A DNA stretch of 7,034 nt. It comes from an uncultured Aliiroseovarius sp. GTDB taxonomy: Bacteria; Pseudomonadota; Alphaproteobacteria; Rhodobacterales; Rhodobacteraceae. Position 1 is the first letter of the stretch; every line of letters begins with the position of its first letter. Positions 1 to 5,478 of the stretch are shown here, in pieces. A program made the translations under genes and the position numbers. The stretch covers positions 1 through 7,034 of the forward strand of contig CALJDH010000029.1 of the NCBI GenBank assembly GCA_938023895.1. The letters run 5' to 3'. Under the pieces are notes generated by a model, which was not told where the DNA came from, ran no database searches, and saw only the letters and a list, made by a program, of their open reading frames with translations.

Positions 1-46
1 TTGAACGTGGCTCGCGTAAGACGATCTGCGGAAATGGATGGACGCG

Positions 47-691
47 ATGGCAAAACAACTCGGATATCATCAGATCCGCGAGATCTTTGAGCGCTTCAAG
101 GAACAGGAAGCCGAGCCCAAGGGCGAGCTGGAACATGTGAATGTCTACACGCTGGTCGTGGCGGTGGCTCTGTCGGCTCAGGCCACCGATGCGGGCGTGA
201 ACAAAGCCACACGGGCGCTGTTCAAGGTCGCGGACACGCCGCAGAAGATGCTGGATCTGGGGCTTGAGGGGCTGACCGAGCATATCAAGACCATTGGGCT
301 TTTCCGCCAGAAGGCCAAGAACGTGATGAAGCTGAGCCAGATCTTGGTGGACGAGTATGGGGGCGAGGTGCCGAATTCGCGCGCAGCGCTTCAGTCGCTG
401 CCAGGCGTGGGGCGCAAGACCGCCAACGTGGTTCTGAACATGTGGTGGGGCGTGCCTGCGCAGGCCGTCGACACGCATATCTTTCGCGTTGGCAACCGCA
501 CCGGCATCGCGGTGGGTAAAAACGTCGATGCGGTCGAGCGCGCGATCGAAGACAACATCCCCGCCGACTTTCAACAACATGCGCACCACTGGCTGATCCT
601 GCATGGGCGCTATACCTGCAAGGCCCGCAAGCCAATGTGTGGGAACTGCATTATTCGGGACCTCTGTCCCTTCGAGGAAAAGAACTTATGA
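47..691 (+). CDS. nth: Endonuclease III (bifunctional DNA glycosylase / AP lyase)
   Basis: This is the base-excision-repair enzyme that removes oxidised pyrimidines and then cleaves the abasic strand by beta-elimination. The 214-residue product has the usual family length. The helix-hairpin-helix LPGVGRKTANVV (118-129) carries the catalytic lysine K124, and VDTHIFRV (141-148) carries the catalytic aspartate D142. At the C-terminus C191, C198, C201 and C207 have the C-x6-C-x2-C-x5-C spacing of the [4Fe-4S] cluster, so the protein looks intact and active. The start is uncertain: an in-frame ATG at 38 would add three residues (MDA). I chose 47 because MAKQL... matches the N-terminus I remember for relatives; neither start has a convincing Shine-Dalgarno (GGAAA at 30-34, GGA at 40-42). 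The stop overlaps the next start (ATGA, 688-691), which suggests translational coupling with the kinase downstream. Confidence 0.95.
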   Translation: MAKQLGYHQIREIFERFKEQEAEPKGELEHVNVYTLVVAVALSAQATDAGVNKATRALFKVADTPQKMLDLGLEGLTEHIKTIGLFRQKAKNVMKLSQILVDEYGGEVPNSRAALQSLPGVGRKTANVVLNMWWGVPAQAVDTHIFRVGNRTGIAVGKNVDAVERAIEDNIPADFQQHAHHWLILHGRYTCKARKPMCGNCIIRDLCPFEEKNL

Positions 692-1680
692 CGAAAAAGT
701 ACAAGGTTGTCGGGATTGGCAACGCAGTTGTGGATGTCATCACCACCGCCGATGACAGCTTTCTGGAACTGATGGGCATCGAGAAGGGCATCATGCAACT
801 GGTCGAGAAAGACCGCGCCGAGGTGCTGTACGCCGCCATGCAGGACCGCAAGCAGGCCGCGGGTGGATCGGTTGCGAACACGATCGCCGGGATTGGCAAT
901 CTGGGCCTGACCACCGGATTCGTGGGCCGCGTGCATGACGACGCGCTTGGCCATTTCTACGCTGACGCAATGGAGATGGACGGCACCCGTTTCGTGAACC
1001 CGCCGGTGCCGGGGGGCGAGCTGCCGACCTCGCGCTCGATGATCTTTGTGTCACCAGATGGCGAACGCTCGATGAACACCTATCTGGGTATTTCGGCCGA
1101 GCTGGGTCCGGACGACGTGGACCCCGAGGTCGCGGCGGACGCCGAGATCGTGTTTCTGGAGGGCTACTTGTTCGACAAAGACAAAGGGAAAGAGGCGTTC
1201 ATCGCCATGGCCCGTGCCTGTCGTGCAGCGGGCGGCAAGGCCGGGATCGCGATCTCTGATCCGTTCTGCGTCGAACGTCACCGCACCGACTTCCTGATGC
1301 TGATCGAGCACGAGTTGGACTATGTGATCGGCAACGAGGAAGAATTGAAAGCGCTGTTCCAAACCGATGATCTGGAAGTGGCAATGGCGAAAACAGCCGA
1401 GATCTGCCCGCTGGTGGCCTGCACGCGCTCGGGCGACGGGGTGTCGATCCTTGCTGAAGGGGAACGTGTCGACGTGCCAGTTGAACGCATCGTCCCGGTC
1501 GATGCCACCGGGGCAGGGGACGGGTTTGCAGCTGGCTTCCTGTACGGTCTGGCAACGGGTGCGGATCTACGCACCTGTGGCGAGATGGGCTGCACCGTCG
1601 CAGGCGAAGTGATCCGCCATATCGGGCCACGCGCAGATCGCAACCTGCCCGCGCTGTTCCGTGAGAAAGGGCTGATCTAA
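688..1680 (+). CDS. PfkB-family carbohydrate/nucleoside kinase, adenosine kinase-like
   Basis: This is a ribokinase-fold (PfkB) small-molecule kinase of 330 residues, the normal length for the family. Its N-terminus has GIGNAVVDV (9-17), the glycine-rich substrate-site region is AAGGSVANTIAGIGNLG (57-73), and the second PfkB signature VDATGAGDGFAAGF (271-284) holds the anion-hole glycines and catalytic base D278. IGNEEEL (214-220) is the usual NxxE-type metal/phosphate motif. Alphaproteobacterial relatives with this overall sequence are commonly annotated as adenosine kinase (adenosine + ATP to AMP + ADP), but motifs alone do not fix the substrate and a sugar kinase remains possible. I chose the ATG at 688, which overlaps the nth stop codon, over an upstream in-frame ATG at 637 because residue 1 there leads straight into the conserved kinase N-terminus, whereas the longer form would only add residues read out of frame through nth. 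A strong terminator follows 13 bases after the stop. Confidence 0.92.
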   Translation: MTKKYKVVGIGNAVVDVITTADDSFLELMGIEKGIMQLVEKDRAEVLYAAMQDRKQAAGGSVANTIAGIGNLGLTTGFVGRVHDDALGHFYADAMEMDGTRFVNPPVPGGELPTSRSMIFVSPDGERSMNTYLGISAELGPDDVDPEVAADAEIVFLEGYLFDKDKGKEAFIAMARACRAAGGKAGIAISDPFCVERHRTDFLMLIEHELDYVIGNEEELKALFQTDDLEVAMAKTAEICPLVACTRSGDGVSILAEGERVDVPVERIVPVDATGAGDGFAAGFLYGLATGADLRTCGEMGCTVAGEVIRHIGPRADRNLPALFREKGLI

Positions 1681-1693
1681 GCCAACAAATGAA

Positions 1694-1730
1694 AAAGCCC
1701 GGATCAAGCGATCCGGGCTTTCTTTTTTTT
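1694..1730 (+). terminator. Intrinsic terminator after the kinase, probably bidirectional
   Basis: A perfect 12-bp stem (AAAGCCCGGATC at 1694-1705 pairing with GATCCGGGCTTT at 1710-1721) encloses a 4-base AAGC loop and is followed by C and eight T (1723-1730). This is a strong rho-independent terminator for nth-kinase transcription. Read on the minus strand, the same hairpin ends in five T (positions 1696-1692), so it can also stop the converging sulfotransferase/OsmC transcript. A run of seven G (1731-1737) follows directly. Confidence 0.93.
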
Positions 1731-1748
1731 GGGGGGGCGAGGTGGAGC

Positions 1749-2165
1749 TTATTCGGTGTCCACGACCTCGAAATCATGGGTGACGTTCGCCAAGGCGGCC
1801 ATCATCGCCGAGGCCGAACAGTATTTATCCACCGACAGCGAAATGGCGCGTTCCACCTTGTCCGCGCTGACCCCACGCCCTTTTACGATGAAGTGCAGGT
1901 GGATCTTGGTGAAGACCTTAGGATCGGTCTCGGCGCGTTCGGCATCGACTTCCACATCGACATCTTCAATGCGCTGGCGTTGTTTTTGCAGGATCGACAC
2001 AACGTCGTAGGCAGAACAACCCGCGGTTCCGATCAACAGCAGTTCCATCGGGCTAGGGCCGGGCGTGCCAGCGCCGTCATGGCCGGTGCCTAGAACGATA
2101 TTGTGGCCCGTGCCAGAGGTGCCAATAAAGGTGCGGGCCTCGGCCCATTTTACGCGCGCTTTCAT
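1749..2165 (-). CDS. OsmC-family protein (peroxide-defence / YhfA-like)
   Basis: This 138-residue protein belongs to the OsmC/Ohr superfamily, small cytoplasmic dimers that reduce organic hydroperoxides with a pair of cysteines. Both expected cysteines are present: C50 in GTAGCSAYDVV (46-56), which sits at the start of the central helix after the PSPMELLL segment (37-44), and C116 in VDKYCSASAMM (112-122), the second-half OsmC motif. The general arrangement looks more like the broad OsmC/YhfA branch than classical Ohr, so the true substrate is not settled. The start has a good Shine-Dalgarno, AAGGA (2176-2172 on the minus strand) 6 bases upstream. The gene lies 27 bases behind the sulfotransferase on the same strand and is probably co-transcribed with it; I see no separate promoter in that gap, though one could lie within the sulfotransferase coding sequence. 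It converges on the kinase terminator. Confidence 0.88.
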   Translation of the reverse strand: MKARVKWAEARTFIGTSGTGHNIVLGTGHDGAGTPGPSPMELLLIGTAGCSAYDVVSILQKQRQRIEDVDVEVDAERAETDPKVFTKIHLHFIVKGRGVSADKVERAISLSVDKYCSASAMMAALANVTHDFEVVDTE

Positions 2166-2192
2166 GTGCTGTCCTTCACAGTCAGAAGGGGA

Positions 2193-3011
2193 TCAGTCAC
2201 CCAATTTGGCGTGGACTTCGTCCAGATCAATCTCGCCGATGGGCATTTTGTTCCCGGGATTTTCGAAGTCGTACTTAAACAACTCGAAGTCCTGTTTGAA
2301 GATCTCATAGACCAGATGCATCGACAGATCGTCGAAATAGTCCTCGACCGGGTGGGCGCGCTTGGGGCCATGCCCTTCGCTTTCGTTGAAACGCGGAATT
2401 TGGCTCAGGTCCACCGAATGCGGGGTGTCTATTGAATCCAGCACAGACTGCATGCCGTCGTTGAACTTCTCGGTCCAGAAAATGTTATCGTAGCGCCCAC
2501 CATTCACAATGAAGGTCGAGACGTGACCCGACATGGCCGACCAGTGAATGTCCGGCTCCATAGGTTTGCGCCAGCGGATGGTGTCGCGTGCAAACAGAAG
2601 GAAACGGCGGAAGCTTTTGATCTGGTCGAACTCGAACCCGGTGTCAGGGTCGCCGACCTCGATCCCATACTTCTGGATCAGAAGTGGCACCAGATTGCCG
2701 CGATAGCGGCGGCCATTGCGCTGAATGCCACAGATTTTGTCAAAGAAGCTGGACAGGATCCGCGTGTAGGGATTTCGCACGCAGGTAAACGCATAGCTTT
2801 GGTGGCCAAGCACATTCGCTTCGATTTTCGGTTGCGAGTACTCTTGCGCCCACTTATGCATCCGGTCTTTGCTGTCGTGAATGTCGCCATCGAAGAACTC
2901 GCCATGATCCGAATAGAACATGATTTGCCCGATGGTCGAACAGGCACATTTGGGAACCACGCGATAGACTACGCTTTCGCTTTCGGTCATCCAGATGCCG
3001 GGAAACCCCAT
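2193..3011 (-). CDS. Sulfotransferase, family 2-like (PAPS-dependent carbohydrate sulfotransferase type)
   Basis: The 272-residue product shows both cofactor-binding motifs of PAPS-dependent sulfotransferases. YRVVPKCACSTIGQI (16-30) corresponds to the 5'-phosphosulfate loop (PKxxCTS-like, K21 and S25/T26), and FTCVRNPYTRILSSFF (75-90) corresponds to the 3'-phosphate motif (RNPYxRxxSxF, R79 and S87/S88). This pattern is that of the Sulfotransfer_2 group, whose characterised members sulfate sugars (for example HNK-1 and chondroitin sulfotransferases). It would transfer sulfate from PAPS to a hydroxyl, releasing PAP. No signal peptide or membrane segment is visible, so it probably works in the cytoplasm before export of the product. 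The start has GAGG (3021-3018, minus strand) 6 bases upstream. It is divergent from the glycosyltransferase across a 150-base gap, which suggests that a glycan is the acceptor; this is inference. The last ~25 residues are acidic and outside the recognisable core. Confidence 0.85.
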   Translation of the reverse strand: MGFPGIWMTESESVVYRVVPKCACSTIGQIMFYSDHGEFFDGDIHDSKDRMHKWAQEYSQPKIEANVLGHQSYAFTCVRNPYTRILSSFFDKICGIQRNGRRYRGNLVPLLIQKYGIEVGDPDTGFEFDQIKSFRRFLLFARDTIRWRKPMEPDIHWSAMSGHVSTFIVNGGRYDNIFWTEKFNDGMQSVLDSIDTPHSVDLSQIPRFNESEGHGPKRAHPVEDYFDDLSMHLVYEIFKQDFELFKYDFENPGNKMPIGEIDLDEVHAKLGD

Positions 3012-3161
3012 AAAATACCTCGTCTTCTAATTACTTGGTCTGCGCAGTTAGTCTGTTTGTGACCAGATTGCGGAAAAAAGTAAAGAATCTCTGTTTTTCT
3101 TATAGATGTTCACGTTATTTAGGTCGGGATATCGTCAATCCCAGAGGTCTTACGCGGTTAC
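3012..3161. promoter_or_regulatory. Divergent intergenic control region
   Basis: The 150 bases between the leftward sulfotransferase and rightward glycosyltransferase must carry the promoters of both units, and they are clearly richer in A/T than the flanking genes. The best core element is TATAAG on the minus strand (3104-3099), five of six bases matching a sigma70 -10 box; the overlapping plus-strand TATAGA (3101-3106) could serve the other direction. Neither has a convincing -35 at normal spacing. TTGACG occurs on the minus strand (3138-3133) but 28 bases from the -10, which is too far. A6 (3074-3079) and T5 (3094-3098) tracts flank the centre. Assignment of exact promoters is weak; the regulatory role of the region as a whole follows from gene orientation. 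Confidence 0.4.
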
Positions 3162-4739
3162 ATGGCCAAAATTGCCTTCATTTTGTTGTGTCACAAATAC
3201 CCCGAGGCCATCATTTCGCAGGCTCGGCAGCTGACGGCGGCGGGTGACTACATGTCGATCCATTTCGATGCACGCGCAAATCCTTCCGACTATCAGCGGA
3301 TTCAGGACGCACTAAAGGGCAATCCCAATGTGACTTTCGCGGCGAAGCGCATCAAATGCGGCTGGGGGGAATGGTCCTTGGTGCAGGCGACCCTGAACGC
3401 TGTCGAAGCCGCGCTCGAGGCCTTCCCACGCGCTACGCATTTCTACATGCTGTCGGGCGATTGCATGGCGATCAAGTCTGCCGAATACGCCCATGACCTG
3501 TTGGACCGCGAAGACGTCGACTATATCGAAAGCTTCGATTTCTTCGAAAGCGACTGGATCAAGACCGGCATGAAGGAAGAGCGGCTGATCTATCGCCACT
3601 TCCTGAACGAACGCAAACACAAGAAGCTGTTTTACACATCCTTCCAGCTGCAAAAGAAGCTGGGCCTGACGCGCGAAATTCCGGCCGACATTCAGGTGAT
3701 GATCGGTAGCCAATGGTGGTGTCTGCGCCGGCGCACCGTCGAATGGGTGATGAAGTTCTGCCAAGAGCGCAAAGACGTGATGCGCTTCTTCCGCACCACT
3801 TGGATCCCGGACGAAACCTTCTTTCAGACCATCGTGCGCCACTTGGTACCGGACACTGAAATCCGGACCAGCACGCTGACGTTTCTGATGTTCACCGACT
3901 ATGGGATGCCGGTGACCTTCTATAACGATCACTATGACTTGCTGCTGAGCCAGGACTTTCTGTTCGCCCGCAAGATCAGCCCCGAGGCGAGCGAGCTGAA
4001 GCAGCGGTTGGGGGATCTCTACGCGGCGAAGGGTGTCGAGTTTCAGATATCGAACGAAGGGCGCAGCCTGTTTCGCTTCTTGACCAGCCGGGGCCGCAAT
4101 GGCGTACGGTTCGCCCCGCGTTTCTGGGAGGCTGAAGCCAGCTTGGGCCGTGAGCGTGAGCTTCTGATCGTCGTGGCCAAGAAATGGCATGTGGCCAAAC
4201 GTCTGGTCCACAAGATCAAAGAGGTCACAGGGATCGAGACCATCGAGTACCTGTTTGACGAAGATAGCTGCTCGATGCCTGATCTGGGCGGTATTCAGAC
4301 CCAAATGGGCAAACGCGCGCGCCATCGCCGGGCACTGATGCGGATGTTGTTCGAGTATTACAATACTGATCGCATGGTCGTCTGCATGGACCCCAAGAAT
4401 ATGGAGATGTTTCAGGACTTCTTCGCGGATCGCTGCACCACACGGCTTTTGGAAGTCGAAAGCGTCTTCACGGACGACTATCTGGCCGGGCATGCCATCC
4501 GTATTGGGCTTGCGGGCGAGAACACCTCGAAAGCCGCGATGGACCGTCTATTGCCCACGATCCGCGCGGATGTGACGGGCGAAAGCGACCGGATTCGGGA
4601 CGCAGGCTTTCAAAATTACTATCGCATCAGCGAGCTGCGCGAGGCGCCGGAAAACGCGCTCGCCATTTCGCAATTCCTGTCGATCCAGCCCGACGAGGCG
4701 CTTCAGATCGCACAGACCAATCACCTGTTTGAGGACTGA
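3162..4739 (+). CDS. Branching beta-glycosyltransferase (GT14, core-2/I-branching type) with an unassigned C-terminal region
   Basis: The first ~250 of 525 residues match the Branch/GT14 fold, whose characterised members add GlcNAc or xylose to glycans. Visible hallmarks are IAFILLCHKYP (4-14), CGWGEWSLVQATLNAVEAAL (66-85), HFYMLSGDCMAIKS (93-106), IGSQWWCLRR (181-190) and WIPDETFFQT (214-223); the glutamate in PDE (E218) corresponds to the catalytic base described for mammalian C2GnT-L. Unlike the eukaryotic enzymes there is no N-terminal membrane anchor, so it is likely cytoplasmic or peripheral. Residues ~260-525 are an extra region typical of Rhodobacterales relatives, where I believe a DUF5927/DUF5928-type domain is defined; I cannot give it a function. 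ATG 3162 is the first possible start after an in-frame stop at 3120-3122 and gives the conserved N-terminus, but the nearest Shine-Dalgarno-like sequence (AGAGG, 3143-3147) is 14 bases away, so initiation may be weak. The HIT gene follows 3 bases after its stop. Confidence 0.88.
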   Translation: MAKIAFILLCHKYPEAIISQARQLTAAGDYMSIHFDARANPSDYQRIQDALKGNPNVTFAAKRIKCGWGEWSLVQATLNAVEAALEAFPRATHFYMLSGDCMAIKSAEYAHDLLDREDVDYIESFDFFESDWIKTGMKEERLIYRHFLNERKHKKLFYTSFQLQKKLGLTREIPADIQVMIGSQWWCLRRRTVEWVMKFCQERKDVMRFFRTTWIPDETFFQTIVRHLVPDTEIRTSTLTFLMFTDYGMPVTFYNDHYDLLLSQDFLFARKISPEASELKQRLGDLYAAKGVEFQISNEGRSLFRFLTSRGRNGVRFAPRFWEAEASLGRERELLIVVAKKWHVAKRLVHKIKEVTGIETIEYLFDEDSCSMPDLGGIQTQMGKRARHRRALMRMLFEYYNTDRMVVCMDPKNMEMFQDFFADRCTTRLLEVESVFTDDYLAGHAIRIGLAGENTSKAAMDRLLPTIRADVTGESDRIRDAGFQNYYRISELREAPENALAISQFLSIQPDEALQIAQTNHLFED

Positions 4740-4742
4740 TCA

Positions 4743-5126
4743 ATGCCCTACAGCTATGACGACCAGAATATCTTCGCCAAGATCCTGCGCGGCGAGATCC
4801 CGAATGACACGGTCTATGAAGATGACTACGCGCTGGCGTTCAAGGACATCATGCCAAAAGCTCCTCACCACGTTCTGGTGATTCCTAAAGGCCCGTATGT
4901 GACGTTCGATCATCTGGCCGCCGAAGGTTCGGACGCAGAAATCGTGGGCTTCACCCGTGCCGTAGGCAAGGTCTGCGCACTTCTGGGCGTCGAACCGGGG
5001 CATGATGGCGATGGCTACCGACTGATCTCCAACGCGGGCGAGCATGGCGTGCAAGAGGTTCCGCACCTGCACGTTCATATTCTGGCAGGTCGACCCATCG
5101 GGCGCATGGTATCGCGCACGGATTGA
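4743..5126 (+). CDS. HIT-family nucleotide hydrolase/transferase (Hint-like)
   Basis: This 127-residue cytoplasmic protein is a histidine triad hydrolase, a family that cleaves nucleotide phosphoramidates, dinucleoside polyphosphates or related AMP conjugates. The N-terminal IFAKILRGEIP (10-20) and VYEDDYALAFKDI (24-36) are typical of the Hint branch, although the CxxC zinc pair of some members is absent. ISNAGEHGVQEVPHLHVHIL (95-114) contains the triad H108-x-H110-x-H112; H110 is expected to be the nucleophile that forms the covalent nucleotidyl intermediate. The substrate cannot be read from sequence. The start lies 3 bases after the glycosyltransferase stop, with its ribosome site GAGG (4731-4734) inside the end of that gene, so the two are almost certainly co-transcribed. 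No terminator is visible after its stop. Confidence 0.93.
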   Translation: MPYSYDDQNIFAKILRGEIPNDTVYEDDYALAFKDIMPKAPHHVLVIPKGPYVTFDHLAAEGSDAEIVGFTRAVGKVCALLGVEPGHDGDGYRLISNAGEHGVQEVPHLHVHILAGRPIGRMVSRTD

Positions 5127-5136
5127 CGGTTCGCCC

Positions 5137-5166
5137 TTGCGGCACCACCCGCGCGGGGCGTAAATA
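5137..5166 (+). promoter_or_regulatory. Candidate sigma70-type promoter for the zinc-binding protein gene
   Basis: TTGCGG (5137-5142) and TAAATA (5161-5166) are separated by 18 bases and lie between the HIT stop and the zf-CHCC start. Each box matches only three of six consensus bases, so this is weak support. Transcription would begin near 5173, leaving a short leader that contains the ribosome site at 5184-5187. The spacer contains the perfect palindrome CCCGCGCGGG (5148-5157). Read-through from the HIT gene is an alternative, since no terminator separates them. Confidence 0.35.
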
Positions 5167-5183
5167 GACCAACACAAATGACA

Positions 5184-5187
5184 GAGG
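5184..5187 (+). promoter_or_regulatory. Ribosome binding site that decides the zf-CHCC start
   Basis: GAGG (within AGAGG, 5183-5187) sits 8 bases before the ATG at 5196 and lies downstream of the alternative in-frame ATG at 5178. The upstream ATG has only AC-rich sequence in front of it. This favours 5196 as the true start. Confidence 0.7.
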
Positions 5188-5195
5188 TGTCTCAC

Positions 5196-5384
5196 ATGAC
5201 CCAACCGGCTCCTGAAACCAAGATTGTTGACAGCTACAAGGTCTCTTGCGACGGCGGCGAGGGCGCGCTGGGCCATCCGCGCGTCTATCTGCAGATCCCG
5301 AACGAACATGGCTGGGTGGAATGCCCCTATTGCGATTGCAAGTTCGTCCACAAGGATCACGCAGACGACGACAAAGCCGCCTGA
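5196..5384 (+). CDS. zf-CHCC zinc-binding protein, homologue of complex I accessory subunit NDUFS6
   Basis: The 62-residue protein consists almost entirely of one zf-CHCC domain. The likely zinc ligands are C18 (YKVSCDGG), H27 (ALGHPRVYL), C43 and C46 (WVECPYC), giving the C-x8-H-x15-C-x2-C layout of the mitochondrial complex I 13-kDa subunit NDUFS6. A protein of this family has been found as a supernumerary subunit of complex I in Paracoccus denitrificans, so a role in assembly or stability of NADH:quinone oxidoreductase is the best guess; this is family knowledge, not something shown here. The tail (54-62) is acidic. The gene sits between the HIT gene and polA, apart from any nuo gene in the window. 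I chose the ATG at 5196 because of its ribosome site; starting at 5178 would add six residues (MTEVSH). A hairpin terminator follows about 26 bases after the stop. Confidence 0.88.
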   Translation: MTQPAPETKIVDSYKVSCDGGEGALGHPRVYLQIPNEHGWVECPYCDCKFVHKDHADDDKAA

Positions 5385-5410
5385 TTTCTGCCGGGCTGCA
5401 CTTAAATCCG

Positions 5411-5439
5411 GGCCGCGGGCTGGTGCCTCGCGGCCTTTT
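5411..5439 (+). terminator. Intrinsic terminator between the zf-CHCC gene and polA
   Basis: GGCCGCG (5411-5417) pairs with CGCGGCC (5429-5435); the stem extends by GGC/GCC (5418-5420 with 5425-5427) past a single bulged T at 5428, closing a TGGT loop. Four T (5436-5439) follow. The stem is very GC-rich but the T-run is short, so termination may be incomplete and some transcription could continue into polA. Confidence 0.7.
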
Positions 5440-5478
5440 GCGTCTTAACTGGTCACACGCGTTTCAGGGGGAATTCCA

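Noticed and set aside
1..46. Possible tail of an upstream gene before nth.
   Set aside because: Only 46 bases are available. One frame is open from the window edge but continues into nth out of frame and resembles nothing I recognise, so no gene can be supported.
1199..1777. A 192-codon minus-strand frame running from within the kinase across the terminator.
   Set aside because: It passes through the strong hairpin terminator, is arginine/proline/serine-rich and lacks motifs, while the plus strand is a conserved kinase.
2523..3062. A 179-codon plus-strand frame opposite the sulfotransferase.
   Set aside because: The minus strand carries both PAPS-binding motifs and a good ribosome site. The plus-strand frame has no ribosome site or motif.
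3312..4493. A 393-codon open frame on the minus strand, opposite the glycosyltransferase.
   Set aside because: The plus-strand protein has clear GT14 motifs throughout its first half and a consistent frame over the whole gene. Long antisense frames are common opposite GC-rich genes, and the minus-strand product shows no recognisable motif.
4740..5360. A 206-codon minus-strand open frame spanning the HIT gene, the gap after it and most of the zf-CHCC gene.
   Set aside because: Both plus-strand genes have intact family motifs and ribosome sites; the antisense frame crosses their boundary and resembles nothing known.
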